The notes under the pieces were generated by a model. That model had not been told where the DNA came from and ran no database searches. It worked only from the letters and a program-made list of their open reading frames with translations. Both the position numbers and the translations under genes were made by a program. 64,000 bases of DNA, from the NCBI RefSeq assembly GCF_003610995.1, contig NZ_CP032543.1:558001-622000 (forward strand), in the 5' to 3' direction. Shown in pieces: positions 24,669 to 33,618 of the stretch (positions within the stretch are counted from its first letter, which is position 1; each line of letters begins with the position of its first letter). The stretch is from Streptomyces griseus subsp. griseus (GTDB lineage: Bacteria > Actinomycetota > Actinomycetes > Streptomycetales > Streptomycetaceae).

Positions 24669-25544
24669 TCAGTTCTGGGTGAGCATGCCTTCCCGCAACG
24701 TGGCGAGGAGCCTGGAGAGCAACCGGGACACATGCATCTGGGAGATGCCCAGATGTTCACCGATCTGAGCCTGGGTCATCTCCTGGCCGAAGCGCATCCG
24801 GACGATCTCACGGTCGCGGTCCTCCAGGGTCTCCAGCAGCGGGGCCAGTGCGTGGAGGTTCTCGACCAGTTCCATGCCCGGGTCGCAGTCGCCGGTGATG
24901 TCGGCGTAGCTGGTGCCGCTGTCGGAGGCGCCCTGCTCGGTTCCGCCGAGCGGGAGGTCGATGGAGCCGGCGGTGTAGCCGTTGGAGGCGATGAGGCCGT
25001 CGATGACCTCGTCCTCGGCGATGCCCAGGTGCTCGGCGAGTTCGGCGACGCCGGGGTCGCGGCCCAGGGTGGAGGTGAGCTCCTCCTTGGCCTTGGCCAG
25101 GGTGACCCGCAGCTCCTGAAGGCGGCGGGGGACGTGGACGGACCACGTCGAGTCGCGGAAGAAGCGCTTGATCTCACCGACGATGTAGGGGATCGCGAAG
25201 GAGGTGAACTCGACCTCGCGCGACAGCTCGAAGCGGTCGATCGCCTTGATCAGGCCGATGGTGCCGACCTGGATGATGTCTTCCATCTGGCCGTCGCCGC
25301 GGTTGCGGTACCTCTTCGCGGCGAACTGCACCAACGACAGGTTCATCTCGATGAGGGTGTTGCGCGCGTACTGGTACTCGTGGGTGCCTTCTTCGAGCAC
25401 CTGCAGCTGCTCGAAGAAGAGCGTGCCCAGCGCCCGGGCGTCCTTCGGGGCGATCTTCTGCGGATCGTCGATCTGCGGGAGTACCGCCGGTGCGAGTCCC
25501 GCCGACGCGGCCGTCCCGGTCGCGGTCTCCATGGATATCGACAT
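24669..25544 (-). CDS. SigB/F/G-family RNA polymerase sigma factor
   Basis: 291-aa group-3 sigma factor, the longest of the three here. Region 2 reads EMNLSLVQFAAKRYRNRG and FTSFAIPYIVGEIKRFFRD; region 3 VHVPRRLQELRVTL; region 4 RDREIVRMRFGQEMTQAQIG and LGISQMHVSRLLSR. The N-terminal 40 residues are a variable extension. ATG 25544 is used, with another ATG four codons later. A possible SigB-type promoter (GTGT-N15-GGGTAG) lies about 60 bp upstream. It faces the RsbW-like gene across a shared terminator. Confidence 0.93.
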   Translation of the reverse strand: MSISMETATGTAASAGLAPAVLPQIDDPQKIAPKDARALGTLFFEQLQVLEEGTHEYQYARNTLIEMNLSLVQFAAKRYRNRGDGQMEDIIQVGTIGLIKAIDRFELSREVEFTSFAIPYIVGEIKRFFRDSTWSVHVPRRLQELRVTLAKAKEELTSTLGRDPGVAELAEHLGIAEDEVIDGLIASNGYTAGSIDLPLGGTEQGASDSGTSYADITGDCDPGMELVENLHALAPLLETLEDRDREIVRMRFGQEMTQAQIGEHLGISQMHVSRLLSRLLATLREGMLTQN

Positions 25545-25601
25545 TACGGACCTTCCCTGCCCCAGACGCTGCCGCGGAATCCCGCCTGCATGTGGCTGCG
25601 T

Positions 25602-25626
25602 CTACCCGAGTTGGCACGGAACACAC
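25602..25626 (-). promoter_or_regulatory. Possible SigB-like promoter of the sigma factor gene
   Basis: On the minus strand: GTGT, 15-bp spacer, GGGTAG, ending 58 bp before the ATG at 25544. The variant last base lowers certainty. Confidence 0.4.
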
Positions 25627-25711
25627 CTGCGGAGCGGCAGCTGTCTGCGGTACGCCGGGACCGGGACCTTCCGGCGATGAGCAGGTGGAGGAGTGGGCGC
25701 CGGGCCGCCCG

Positions 25712-25852
25712 GCCGAGCTGCCACGGCGGTCCTGGACGGCGGGGCCGCGCGGCACCCTCAGGGAGTTCAAGGACGGCGAACTCGCGGACCGGGCCGCCGC
25801 GCCGGCGTATTGCGGGGTGCTGGCGCTGGTCCCCGCCCTGCTGGTGCTGGAG
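25712..25852 (+). pseudogene. Fragment of a YihY/BrkB-type membrane protein
   Basis: About 47 codons resemble the start of YihY-family proteins (GTLREFKDGELADRAAAPAYCGVLALVPALLVLE; functional members read AALTYYGVLSLFPALL). The sequence then leaves the family and stops at 25963. An apparent ribosome site upstream is in another frame. In Streptomyces, YihY commonly precedes the holin-like/DUF3618/DUF4235 genes that follow here, so this looks like a decayed first gene of that cluster. Confidence 0.5.
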
Positions 25853-25985
25853 TTCGACGCGGAGCTGGTCCGCCGACGGGCACCCCTCGGAGGCGAACCG
25901 TACGTGAAGCCGCGTGACACCCGCGCCCGGAGCGACGGGGACCGCCGGCTCATGGAGCAGTGAGCGGGGTCCGCGCTGCGCGGAC

Positions 25986-26010
25986 GGGTGCCGCCGCCGT
26001 TGCTGGGTAG
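25986..26010 (+). promoter_or_regulatory. Possible SigB-like promoter of the holin-like operon
   Basis: GGGT, a 15-bp spacer, GGGTAG, about 100 bp before the ATG at 26114. Same variant -10 as two other sites in the island. Confidence 0.35.
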
Positions 26011-26113
26011 CCGGACCACGACGGCGTACACATCCGGACGAGGATGTTCCGCCGCGACGGCCCCCATCCCCGTGACGACTCCGACCGGTCGAGGAGAGCA
26101 AGGTGACCTCATC

Positions 26114-26554
26114 ATGAGCACAGCAGAACGGGACGCCCGAAGCATCGACACCACGGGCGCCACGGGCCCCGCCGGCGAACCCGTGGGGGTACTGGTTTCG
26201 CGTGCCTCGCAGCAGATTTCGGAGCTGGTCCGCGAGGAAATGCAGCTGGCACGTTCGGAGATGGCGCAGAAGGGCAAGCGGTTCGGCAAGGGCGGCGGCC
26301 TCTTCGGCGCCGCGGGCCTCGTCGGCATCCTGGCGGCCCAGGCGCTGGTGGCGACCTGCATCGCCGCACTCGCCCTGGCGCTGCCCCTGTGGGCGGCGGC
26401 GCTCATCGTCACGGCGGTGCTTGCGGCGGTGGCCGGTGTGGCCGCCCTGGCCGGGAAGAGGCAGATCGACCGGGCGGGCACCCCCGCACCCGAACAGACC
26501 ATCGACAGCGTCAAGGCCGATCTGGCCGAGGTCAAGGAGAAGGCTCACCGATGA
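26114..26554 (+). CDS. Phage-holin-like membrane protein
   Basis: 146-aa protein of the DUF1469/phage holin superfamily 6 group. A cytoplasmic amphipathic region (SQQISELVREEMQLARSEM) precedes two long membrane helices (FGAAGLVGILAAQALVATCIAAL and AAALIVTAVLAAVAGVAAL). The ATG at 26114 follows AAGGTG. The gene starts a three-gene operon with ATGA overlaps. Despite the name, bacterial copies are chromosomal envelope proteins of unknown role, often stress-linked. Confidence 0.85.
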   Translation: MSTAERDARSIDTTGATGPAGEPVGVLVSRASQQISELVREEMQLARSEMAQKGKRFGKGGGLFGAAGLVGILAAQALVATCIAALALALPLWAAALIVTAVLAAVAGVAALAGKRQIDRAGTPAPEQTIDSVKADLAEVKEKAHR

Positions 26555-27150
26555 ACGACGAATCGCAGAACAAGATGGGTACGCCCACCCCCGAGGAGTT
26601 GCGTGAGCAGGTCGAGCGGACGCGCGACGAACTCGGGCAGACCGTCGAGGCGCTGGCGGCCAAGGCCGACGTCAAGGCGCAGGCGAAGGAGAGGACCGCA
26701 GCGGTGAAGGAGCAGGCCGCCGAGAAGACCGCGGCGGTCAGGGAACAGGCGACCGAGAAGGCTGCCGTGGTCAAGGAACAGGCCGCCGAGAAGACCGCGG
26801 CGATCCGGGAGCAGGCCGCGGAGAAGGCCGCGGTGGTCAAGGAACAGGCGGCGGAGAAGGCCGCGGTGGCCTCCGGTCAGATCCGCGAGAAGACGGACCA
26901 GGCCGCTCAGCTGGTGAAGGACAAGACGCCGGACGCCGTGCTGGAGAAGACGGCGCAGGCCGCCGCGCAGGTGCGCGAGAGCGCGGCCCAGGCCCGGCGG
27001 TACGCGGCGGAGAGGACCCCCGACCCGCTGCTGGAGAAGGCGGACCGGGCCGCGACGGCCGCCCGCGCCAACCGCACCCCGCTCCTCGCGGGCGGCGCGC
27101 TGCTGGTCGCCTTCCTGCTGATCCGCCGCAGCCGGGGGCGTAACCGATGA
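26551..27150 (+). CDS. DUF3618 protein with 11-residue repeats
   Basis: 199-aa protein. The N-terminus has the DUF3618 motif EELREQVERTRDELGQTVEALAAKADVKAQ. Residues 50-104 are five near-identical 11-residue units of the form AAVKEQAAEKT, an apolipoprotein/LEA-like amphipathic helix. A C-terminal membrane helix (TPLLAGGALLVAFLLI) is followed by a basic tail. It overlaps both neighbours by ATGA, so the three proteins are made in concert. The repeat helix could lie on the membrane surface; function is unknown. Confidence 0.88.
   Translation: MNDESQNKMGTPTPEELREQVERTRDELGQTVEALAAKADVKAQAKERTAAVKEQAAEKTAAVREQATEKAAVVKEQAAEKTAAIREQAAEKAAVVKEQAAEKAAVASGQIREKTDQAAQLVKDKTPDAVLEKTAQAAAQVRESAAQARRYAAERTPDPLLEKADRAATAARANRTPLLAGGALLVAFLLIRRSRGRNR
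26698..26862 (+). repeat. Five tandem 33-bp coding repeats
   Basis: Five units of 33 bp inside the DUF3618 gene encode the 11-residue helix unit. Several units differ only by synonymous or A/T, K/R changes, so copy number could change by recombination. Confidence 0.8.
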
Positions 27151-27413
27151 AAGCGTCCAAGATCGCGTACAAGCCCGTCGGCCTCGCCCTGGGCGCGGTC
27201 AGCGGCCTGATCGCGAGCGCCGCGTTCAAGCAGACGTGGAAGCTCATCGAAGGCGAGGGCGACGCCCCCGACGCCCTCGACGAGGACCGCCCGTGGAAGC
27301 AGATCCTCCTCGCCGCCGCCGTACAGGGCGCGATATTCGCCGTGGTCAAGGCCGCGGTGGAGCGCTCGGGCGCCCAGGCGACCCGACGCGTCACGGGCAC
27401 CTGGCCGGCCTGA
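27147..27413 (+). CDS. DUF4235 protein
   Basis: 88-aa last gene of the holin-like operon, overlapping the DUF3618 stop by ATGA. It reads KIAYKPVGLALGAVSGLIAS, FKQTWKLIEGE, and a second helix ILLAAAVQGAIFAVVKAAVERSG, the two-helix DUF4235 pattern. It is a small integral membrane protein of unknown function that almost always travels with DUF3618. Confidence 0.87.
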   Translation: MKASKIAYKPVGLALGAVSGLIASAAFKQTWKLIEGEGDAPDALDEDRPWKQILLAAAVQGAIFAVVKAAVERSGAQATRRVTGTWPA

Positions 27414-27419
27414 CCCGCC

Positions 27420-27455
27420 GCGGTGCCGGCCCTCCCGTGGAGAGGCCGGCACCGC
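27420..27455 (+). terminator. Terminator of the holin-like operon
   Basis: GCGGTGCCGGCC and its perfect complement form a 12-bp stem with a 12-nt loop, beginning 7 bp past the DUF4235 stop. Confidence 0.8.
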
Positions 27456-27613
27456 CCGGGCGGCGAAGGCGACGCCGCACCGGAGTCCGGGGCGGCCGTC
27501 GGGCAGCCACCCCGGGCCAGGTCGGTGAGTACGCGCGGTGGCGCGGCGCACGCGTCGGTCGCGGCCCCGTACCCCCACAGCGCCCGCGCCGGCCCGTGCT
27601 GCAGAGTAGGGGC

Positions 27614-28117
27614 ATGACCCCGTACGAGACGATGGCCAGCCACCTGGAGACCGAGCGGCTGATCCTGCGGCCGTGGGCCGAGTCGGACGCCGCAGACTTC
27701 AGCGCTCTCCTCTCCGAACGCGGCAAGGGAACCTACACGGTCGAGCGCAGCCGGACGTCCATCGGGGAGCTGCTCGCCGCGACGGAGAGGACGGGCATCG
27801 CCCTGCTGCCCGTCCAGCGGCGCGACGAGGGCGACTTCATCGGTTACTGCGGGCTGATCATCGGGCGCACCACCCTGGAAGAGCCGGAGATCGCTTACGA
27901 GTTGTGCCGGCGCGTGCACGGACGTGGTTACGCCACCGAAGCGGCCGGCGCGGTGGTCGACGCCGCCGTGGCGACCGGGCGGAAACGGCTCTGGTCGACC
28001 GTCGGCACGTGGAACACCCCGTCGCTCCGGGTCCTGGCGAAGCTCGGGTTCGAACGGGACCGCGTCTCCGTGGAGGAGAACGGCGAAGTGGCTTGGCTCA
28101 CGCGCTCGTTGGCGTGA
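27614..28117 (+). CDS. GNAT family N-acetyltransferase (RimJ/RimL-like)
   Basis: 167-aa acetyl-CoA-dependent transferase. It starts LETERLILRPWAESDAADFSAL, typical of the RimJ/RimL subgroup. The acetyl-CoA-binding motif is GRGYATEAAGAVVD, and the closing W-N-SLRVLAKLGFERD segment is present. The ATG at 27614 is used because homologs begin near here. Substrate (protein N-terminus, antibiotic or small amine) cannot be read from sequence. It stands 75 bp ahead of the flavoenzyme gene. Confidence 0.88.
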   Translation: MTPYETMASHLETERLILRPWAESDAADFSALLSERGKGTYTVERSRTSIGELLAATERTGIALLPVQRRDEGDFIGYCGLIIGRTTLEEPEIAYELCRRVHGRGYATEAAGAVVDAAVATGRKRLWSTVGTWNTPSLRVLAKLGFERDRVSVEENGEVAWLTRSLA

Positions 28118-28192
28118 CGCGCCACCACTCCCCCAGGTCCCGTGCTCACCCTGTGGACGTCAGCGTCCGGCATGCGAAAGGAACACACCCTC

Positions 28193-29296
28193 ATGGCTCT
28201 TCGGGTTCTCGTCATCGGCGGCGGGCTGATGGGAGCGGCCGCCGCCTGGCGCCTCTCGGTACGCGGCCACCGGGTCACCGTGCTGGAACGTTTCGGGCCG
28301 GGCCACGACCGGGGCAGTTCGTACGGCACCTCCAGGATCTTCCGGCTGGCTTACGCGGAGCCCTCGTACACGGAGCTGGCGCTGCGGGCGCTGCCCCTGT
28401 GGCGACGGCTGGAGGAGGAGAGCGGGCAACCGGTGCTCACGCTCACCGGGGCGGTCGACCACGGTCTGCCCGAGGCGGTGGAGCGGCTGGCCGATGTGCT
28501 CGCCGGGGCGGGGCGGCCCGCGCGGCGCCTGTCCCCCGGGGAGGTGGCCGAGCGGTGGCCGGGGCTCCGGGCCGACACGACCGCGCTGTTCCACCCGGAC
28601 GCCGGTCGGGTGCACGCCGACGGCGCCGTGTCCGCCCTGCTCAAGGCGGCCGGGCAGCGGGGCGCCGAGGTGCGGCACGGAGTGCGCGTGACGGAGATCC
28701 GGCGGGCCGGGGGCGGGGTCACCGCGGTCACGGACGCCGACGAGGGGCTGACGGCGGACGCGGTCGTGGTCGCCGTGGGCGGCTGGGCGCCCGGCTTCCT
28801 GCCGGCCGTGGTGAGCGGCCTGCCGCCGATGCGCGTCACCCAGGAGCAGCCGGTGCACTTCCCGGTCCCGGACGCGCTGGACTGGCCCTCGTTCATCCAC
28901 CACCCGGGCGCCGGGTGGAGCGTGCCGGGCGGGTTGTACGGGCTGGGCAGCGTGGACGGCGTCAAGATCGGGCTGCACGGCGTCGGGCCGGTCGTGGACC
29001 CGGACCACCGCGACCGTACGCCGGACCCGGCGGCCGTCGAACGTCTCCGCGCCTACGCCGAGGAGTGGCTGCCCGGCGTGGCCGGCACCGAGCCGACCCC
29101 GCTCACCTGCCTCTACACCACGACACCCGACGAGGACTTCGTCATCGACCGGCAGGGTCCGGTCACCGTGCTGGCGGGCTTCTCCGGCCACGGCTTCAAA
29201 TTCGGGCCCGCCATCGGCGAACTGGCCGCCGACCTGGTCGAGGGACGGCCGGGCACCGCCCGGTTCGCCCTCGGCCGGACGGCCCCCGTGCGCTGA
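28193..29296 (+). CDS. N-methyl-L-tryptophan/sarcosine oxidase-like flavoenzyme
   Basis: 367-aa monomeric sarcosine-oxidase family protein. The dinucleotide fold is at the start (RVLVIGGGLMGAAAAWRLS), followed by GSSYGTSRIFRLAY. A cysteine in LTCLYTTTPDEDFVID stands where the covalent flavin link sits in monomeric sarcosine oxidase. FSGHGFKFGPAIGELAADL closes the fold. It should oxidatively demethylate an N-methyl amino acid, giving formaldehyde and hydrogen peroxide. The ATG at 28193 gives the GGGLMG motif its usual position. The exact substrate is unknown. Confidence 0.9.
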   Translation: MALRVLVIGGGLMGAAAAWRLSVRGHRVTVLERFGPGHDRGSSYGTSRIFRLAYAEPSYTELALRALPLWRRLEEESGQPVLTLTGAVDHGLPEAVERLADVLAGAGRPARRLSPGEVAERWPGLRADTTALFHPDAGRVHADGAVSALLKAAGQRGAEVRHGVRVTEIRRAGGGVTAVTDADEGLTADAVVVAVGGWAPGFLPAVVSGLPPMRVTQEQPVHFPVPDALDWPSFIHHPGAGWSVPGGLYGLGSVDGVKIGLHGVGPVVDPDHRDRTPDPAAVERLRAYAEEWLPGVAGTEPTPLTCLYTTTPDEDFVIDRQGPVTVLAGFSGHGFKFGPAIGELAADLVEGRPGTARFALGRTAPVR

Positions 29297-29314
29297 ACCC
29301 GCTCCCGGGACGGG

Positions 29315-29482
29315 CTAGTCGGCCCGGGTGTCGTCCTCCGGAGGACGGCGTACCTCCTCGCGGTCCTTCTCCAGGCGCTCGTCGAGTCGCCTCTCGTCCG
29401 GGCGGCGGGGCATGCCACGGCTGTGGCCGGTGTCGGGGTCGCCCTCGACCTCTTCGTTCCTCTTGTGGTGGTGGTGAGCCAT
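29315..29482 (-). CDS. 55-aa His/charge-rich protein downstream of the Clp gene
   Basis: 55-codon gene from ATG 29482 to TAG. It begins MAHHHHKRNEEVEGD and continues in charged residues with DERLEKDREEVRRPPEDD. Its ribosome site AAGGAG lies inside the last codons of the Clp gene, whose stop is 3 bp before this start, so the two are tightly coupled. No family is recognised. The four consecutive histidines may bind metal. It could be an adaptor or stability partner of the Clp ATPase; that is inference from linkage only. Confidence 0.7.
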   Translation of the reverse strand: MAHHHHKRNEEVEGDPDTGHSRGMPRRPDERRLDERLEKDREEVRRPPEDDTRAD

Positions 29483-29485
29483 CGG

Positions 29486-32041
29486 TCACTCCTTGCCGTC
29501 GTGGTTGTCGGTCGCCGCGGGTACCTCGTCGGCCCCGCGCGTCCTCCCGGCACCGGCGCCGCCGCCCGTACGGATCGTGCAGTGCAGGGAGTCGTCCTTC
29601 ACGTCGGCGACGATCGTGTCGCCCGGTTCGGCCTCGCCGCCGAGGAGCAGGGAGGCGATGCGGTTGTCGAGTTCCGTCTGGATCGTGCGGCGCAGCGGAC
29701 GGGCGCCGAACGCCGGCTGGTAACCGTGGGCCACCAGGAGCTTCTTGGCCGCCTCGGTGACGTCCAGCGTCAGGCCCTGCGCGTGGACGCGGTGCTTGCT
29801 GCGGTCCAGCAGGTGCTCCACGATCTCGGACAGGTCGTCCTCGGTGAGGCTGTGGAAGACGATGATGTCGTCGATGCGGTTGAGGAACTCGGGCAGGAAC
29901 CGCCCCCGCAGGTCCTCCATCAGCTCGTCCTTGAGCTCGGCGGCGTCGCCCTCGTGGGCGAGGATGCGGTGGGCGCCGATGTTGGACGTCATGATGACGA
30001 CGCAGTGGCGGAAGTCGACCGTACGGCCCTGGCCGTCCGTGAGCCGCCCGTCGTCGAGGATCTGGAGCAGCGTGTTGAAGACGTCGGGGTGCGCCTTCTC
30101 GACCTCGTCGAACAGCACCACGCTGTACGGGTTGCGCCGCACCCTCTCGGTCAGCTGGCCCGCCTCGTCGTAACCGACGTATCCGGGCGGCGCTCCGACG
30201 AGCCGGGCCACCGTGTGCTTCTCCTGGAACTCGCTCATGTCGAACCGGATCATCCGGTCCTCCGCGCCGAACAGCAGCTCGGCGAGGGTCTTCGCCAGCT
30301 CGGTCTTGCCGACGCCGGTGGGGCCGAGGAAGAGGAACGAGCCCACGGGCCGGTTCGGGTCCCCCATACCCGCGCGGTTGCGGCGTACGGCTTCCGAGAC
30401 GGCGGTGACGGCCTCGTCCTGGCCGACGATGCGGGCGTGCATCTCCTCCTCCAGCTTGAGGAGCCGCTCCTTCTCACCTGCGGTGAGCTGGGAGACCGGG
30501 ATGCCGGTGCGGCGGGAGACGACGTCGGCGATGTCGGCGGCCGTGACCGAGACGACGCCCTCTCGGCGCTCCTCGATCCCGGCGAGCTCGCCCTCGACCT
30601 CGGCGATCTGCTCCTTGAGCGCCTTGGCCCGCTCGAACTCCTCGGCGGCGACGGCCTGGTCCTTCTCCCGGCGAAGCTTCGCGAGGCGGTCCTCCCGGCT
30701 GACGACCTCGGTGGAGCGGTTCGCGCTGCGCAGCCGTACGCGGGCACCGGCCTGGTCCATCAGGTCGATGGCCTTGTCGGGCAGGAACCGGTCGCTGATG
30801 TAGCGGTCGGACAGCTCGGCGGCCGCCGTCAGCGCCCCGTCGGCGAAGCGGACCTGGTGGTGCGCCTCGTACGCGTCCCGCAGCCCTTCGAGGATCTGTA
30901 CGGTCTCCTCGACGGTGGGCTCCGGGATCAGGACGGGCTGGAAGCGGCGCTCCAGGGCGGCGTCCTTCTCGACGTACTTGCGGTACTCGTCGATCGTCGT
31001 CGCACCGACCACATGGAGCTCGCCGCGTGCGAGGGCGGGCTTGAGCATGTTGCCCGCGTCCATGGAGCCCTCGCCCGTCGCGCCCGCTCCGACGACCGTG
31101 TGGAGTTCGTCGATGAAGAGGATGACCTCGCCGCTCGCCTCCTGGACGTCCTCGATGACCTTCTTCAGCCGCTCCTCGAACTGGCCGCGGTACTGGGCTC
31201 CGGCCACCATGCCGGACAGGTCCAGCGAGACGACCCGCTTGTCCTTCAGCGTGTCGGGCACCTCGCCCGCGATGATGCGCTGGGCGAGCCCTTCCGCGAT
31301 GGCGGTCTTGCCGACGCCCGGCTCGCCGATGAGGACGGGGTTGTTCTTGGAGCGCCGCGACAGGATCTCGATGGTCTGCTCGATCTCGTCGGCCCGGCCG
31401 ACCACGGGGTCCAGCCTGCCCGCCCGGGCCTCCTCGGTCAGGTCCCGCCCGAACTCGTCCAGGGTGGTGGACGGCTGCTGTCCGGCGGCGGCTGCGCCGG
31501 GCCTGCGGCCTGTCCCGTCGGTCATGCCGTTCAGCTTGGAGGTGTCCAGGTCCTGGGCGCGCAGGAACCGGGAGGCGCCGGAGTCGGCGTCGCCGAGGAG
31601 GGCGCCGAGGATGTGCTCGGGCCCGATGTAGGAGACCTCGGCCGCCTGCGACCTGGCGTGGGCGAGGGCGAGGGTCCGCTTGGCCGCCGGGGTGAGGCCG
31701 GGCTCGGAGGACGGCTCCTGTGACTCCCTGGGCAGCACCTCGGCGATCCGGTCGCCGAGCCGCTCGGGATCGACCCCGGCCTGGGCGAGCAGCCTGCGGG
31801 TGGGCTCCACCTGGGTGGCGGCCCACAGGAGGTGCTCCGTGTCGAGGTCGGACGTGCCGTCCTCGGCGGCTCTGCGGGCTGCGGCGTCCAGGAGTTCCCG
31901 CGAGGGCTCCGTGAGGAGCCGGCCGATGGGGACGCGCTGCACGGCCGGTGGCGACGAGGCCGGCGACATACCGAAGAAGCGATTCAGCAGGTCGCTGAAC
32001 GGGTCCGGCGGACCGGAGGGAGATCCGAAAGCCATCGACAT
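29486..32041 (-). CDS. Clp/Hsp100 AAA+ ATPase lacking the ClpP-docking loop
   Basis: 851-aa Hsp100 protein. A Clp_N domain (about 40-165) is followed by AAA+ module 1 (Walker A GEPGVGKT, Walker [10 protein letters not shown]), a short UVR-type middle domain as in ClpC ([17 protein letters not shown]), and AAA+ module 2 ([33 protein letters not shown]). Between TSNIGA and [10 protein letters not shown] there is no LGF/IGL tripeptide, the loop that docks on ClpP in ClpA and ClpC. It may therefore be a ClpB/ClpL-like disaggregase. ATG 32041 follows GGAG. No HspR or CIRCE site was seen upstream. Confidence 0.9.
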   Translation of the reverse strand: MSMAFGSPSGPPDPFSDLLNRFFGMSPASSPPAVQRVPIGRLLTEPSRELLDAAARRAAEDGTSDLDTEHLLWAATQVEPTRRLLAQAGVDPERLGDRIAEVLPRESQEPSSEPGLTPAAKRTLALAHARSQAAEVSYIGPEHILGALLGDADSGASRFLRAQDLDTSKLNGMTDGTGRRPGAAAAGQQPSTTLDEFGRDLTEEARAGRLDPVVGRADEIEQTIEILSRRSKNNPVLIGEPGVGKTAIAEGLAQRIIAGEVPDTLKDKRVVSLDLSGMVAGAQYRGQFEERLKKVIEDVQEASGEVILFIDELHTVVGAGATGEGSMDAGNMLKPALARGELHVVGATTIDEYRKYVEKDAALERRFQPVLIPEPTVEETVQILEGLRDAYEAHHQVRFADGALTAAAELSDRYISDRFLPDKAIDLMDQAGARVRLRSANRSTEVVSREDRLAKLRREKDQAVAAEEFERAKALKEQIAEVEGELAGIEERREGVVSVTAADIADVVSRRTGIPVSQLTAGEKERLLKLEEEMHARIVGQDEAVTAVSEAVRRNRAGMGDPNRPVGSFLFLGPTGVGKTELAKTLAELLFGAEDRMIRFDMSEFQEKHTVARLVGAPPGYVGYDEAGQLTERVRRNPYSVVLFDEVEKAHPDVFNTLLQILDDGRLTDGQGRTVDFRHCVVIMTSNIGAHRILAHEGDAAELKDELMEDLRGRFLPEFLNRIDDIIVFHSLTEDDLSEIVEHLLDRSKHRVHAQGLTLDVTEAAKKLLVAHGYQPAFGARPLRRTIQTELDNRIASLLLGGEAEPGDTIVADVKDDSLHCTIRTGGGAGAGRTRGADEVPAATDNHDGKE

Positions 32042-32493
<452 letters not shown>

Positions 32494-33513
32494 TCATCTC
32501 CTCCTGCTCGGCCACTTCCTCTTCCCCGCCGACCACCGGCCCGGCACGGGGGCAGCCGGTACGTAGTGCTGGGGAAGCCCGCGCCGCTCCCCGGGCGGCA
32601 GGTTCCGGGCCGGTGTCTCCACCAGGCCGGGAGCCGGCCGGTTCCGCTCACGGTCCCAGCCCGCGCGGGCGCGGGGGTGGAAGCGGCGCCGCTCGGGAAC
32701 GAACCGCCAGACGTGGTGGACCAGTTGGCCCACCACGCGCAGCAGCCGTTCATCGTGGGGCGTCCAGCGGAGCCCGAGGCTTTCGCGTACGACCTCCGGA
32801 TACATGCCGACCGTCATCCACAGCGTGAGCCGGACCATCGGGATGCGGGCGAGGGCCCACAGCGGCGAGGGAAGCAGCCGCAGGAGGGGTGGTCTGGCGA
32901 TACGTCGCATGTCGAGGACGTCCCGGGTCGGCCGGTTGTCCTCCAGGACGTCGGCACACATGTGGTCCCAGTACCGCTGGAACTCCTCCCAGCTGCCGGG
33001 GACCGGCTTCATGGACATGCCGTACAGCGCGTACCAGCGGACGTGCTCGTCGAAAAGCGTGCGCCGCTGGACTTCCGTGAGCCCGCCGCCAAAGCGCTCG
33101 GCCACCTGCACGGTGAGCATGAAGAACGTGGCGTGCGCCCAGTAGAACGTGTCCGGGTTGAGCGCGTGGTACGGGCGGCCCCGCTGGTCGACGCCGCTGA
33201 TCGAGGCGTGGTAGCCGCGCACTTCGCGGGCCGTACGGGCGGCGAGCGGGCCGTCGTAGACCACTCCGCCGATCGGGTACAGCGAGCGGAAGAGGCGCTC
33301 CCAGCGCTCCTCGAAGAAGCGCGAGTGCTCGGCGACGCCCGCGCCCAGCTCGGGGTGCATGTTCTGCATCGACCCGGCCCAGGGGGCGAGGAGGAGACCC
33401 CTCCAGTCGCCGAACCACCGCCAGGTGAGGGAATCGGGGCCCAGCGGTTCGACGGTTCTCGGGCCGACCGGGCCCGCACCACCCACCGTCGGGCCGTGAC
33501 CTGTTGTTTCCAT
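32494..33513 (-). CDS. MpaB-like oxygenase (DUF2236)
   Basis: 339-aa DUF2236 protein, the family of rubber oxygenase LcpA/latex-clearing and MpaB-like haem proteins. Recognisable features are WRGLLLAPWAGSMQNMHPELGAGVAEHS, the central NPDTFYWAHATFFM with the conserved acidic and His residues, and DEHVRWYALYGMSM. The C-terminal 40 residues are basic and variable. ATG 33513 follows GGAGG. It is divergent from a TetR gene, its likely repressor. The oxidised substrate is unknown. Confidence 0.88.
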   Translation of the reverse strand: METTGHGPTVGGAGPVGPRTVEPLGPDSLTWRWFGDWRGLLLAPWAGSMQNMHPELGAGVAEHSRFFEERWERLFRSLYPIGGVVYDGPLAARTAREVRGYHASISGVDQRGRPYHALNPDTFYWAHATFFMLTVQVAERFGGGLTEVQRRTLFDEHVRWYALYGMSMKPVPGSWEEFQRYWDHMCADVLEDNRPTRDVLDMRRIARPPLLRLLPSPLWALARIPMVRLTLWMTVGMYPEVVRESLGLRWTPHDERLLRVVGQLVHHVWRFVPERRRFHPRARAGWDRERNRPAPGLVETPARNLPPGERRGLPQHYVPAAPVPGRWSAGKRKWPSRRR

Positions 33514-33528
33514 GTGCGCCTCCACTTC

Positions 33529-33571
33529 TGAGGACACCTGTCATCACATGGAAAGGTAAAGTGTGAGGACA
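33529..33571. promoter_or_regulatory. Divergent promoter region with TGAGGACA repeats
   Basis: TGAGGACA occurs twice in direct orientation (33529-33536 and 33564-33571), 35 bp apart. The first overlaps the ribosome-site side of the MpaB-like gene and the second lies 48 bp before the TetR start. They are candidates for TetR binding. Confidence 0.35.
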
Positions 33572-33618
33572 GCCGTCGTCAATGGGTCGGCAGGCAACAG
33601 AGCGGAGAGGAAGGCGAG

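Noticed and set aside
29423..31723. 766-aa plus-strand frame over the Clp gene
   Set aside because: It mirrors the Clp gene in the opposite strand and has the Leu/Val/Gly/Asp-rich composition of a third-position shadow.
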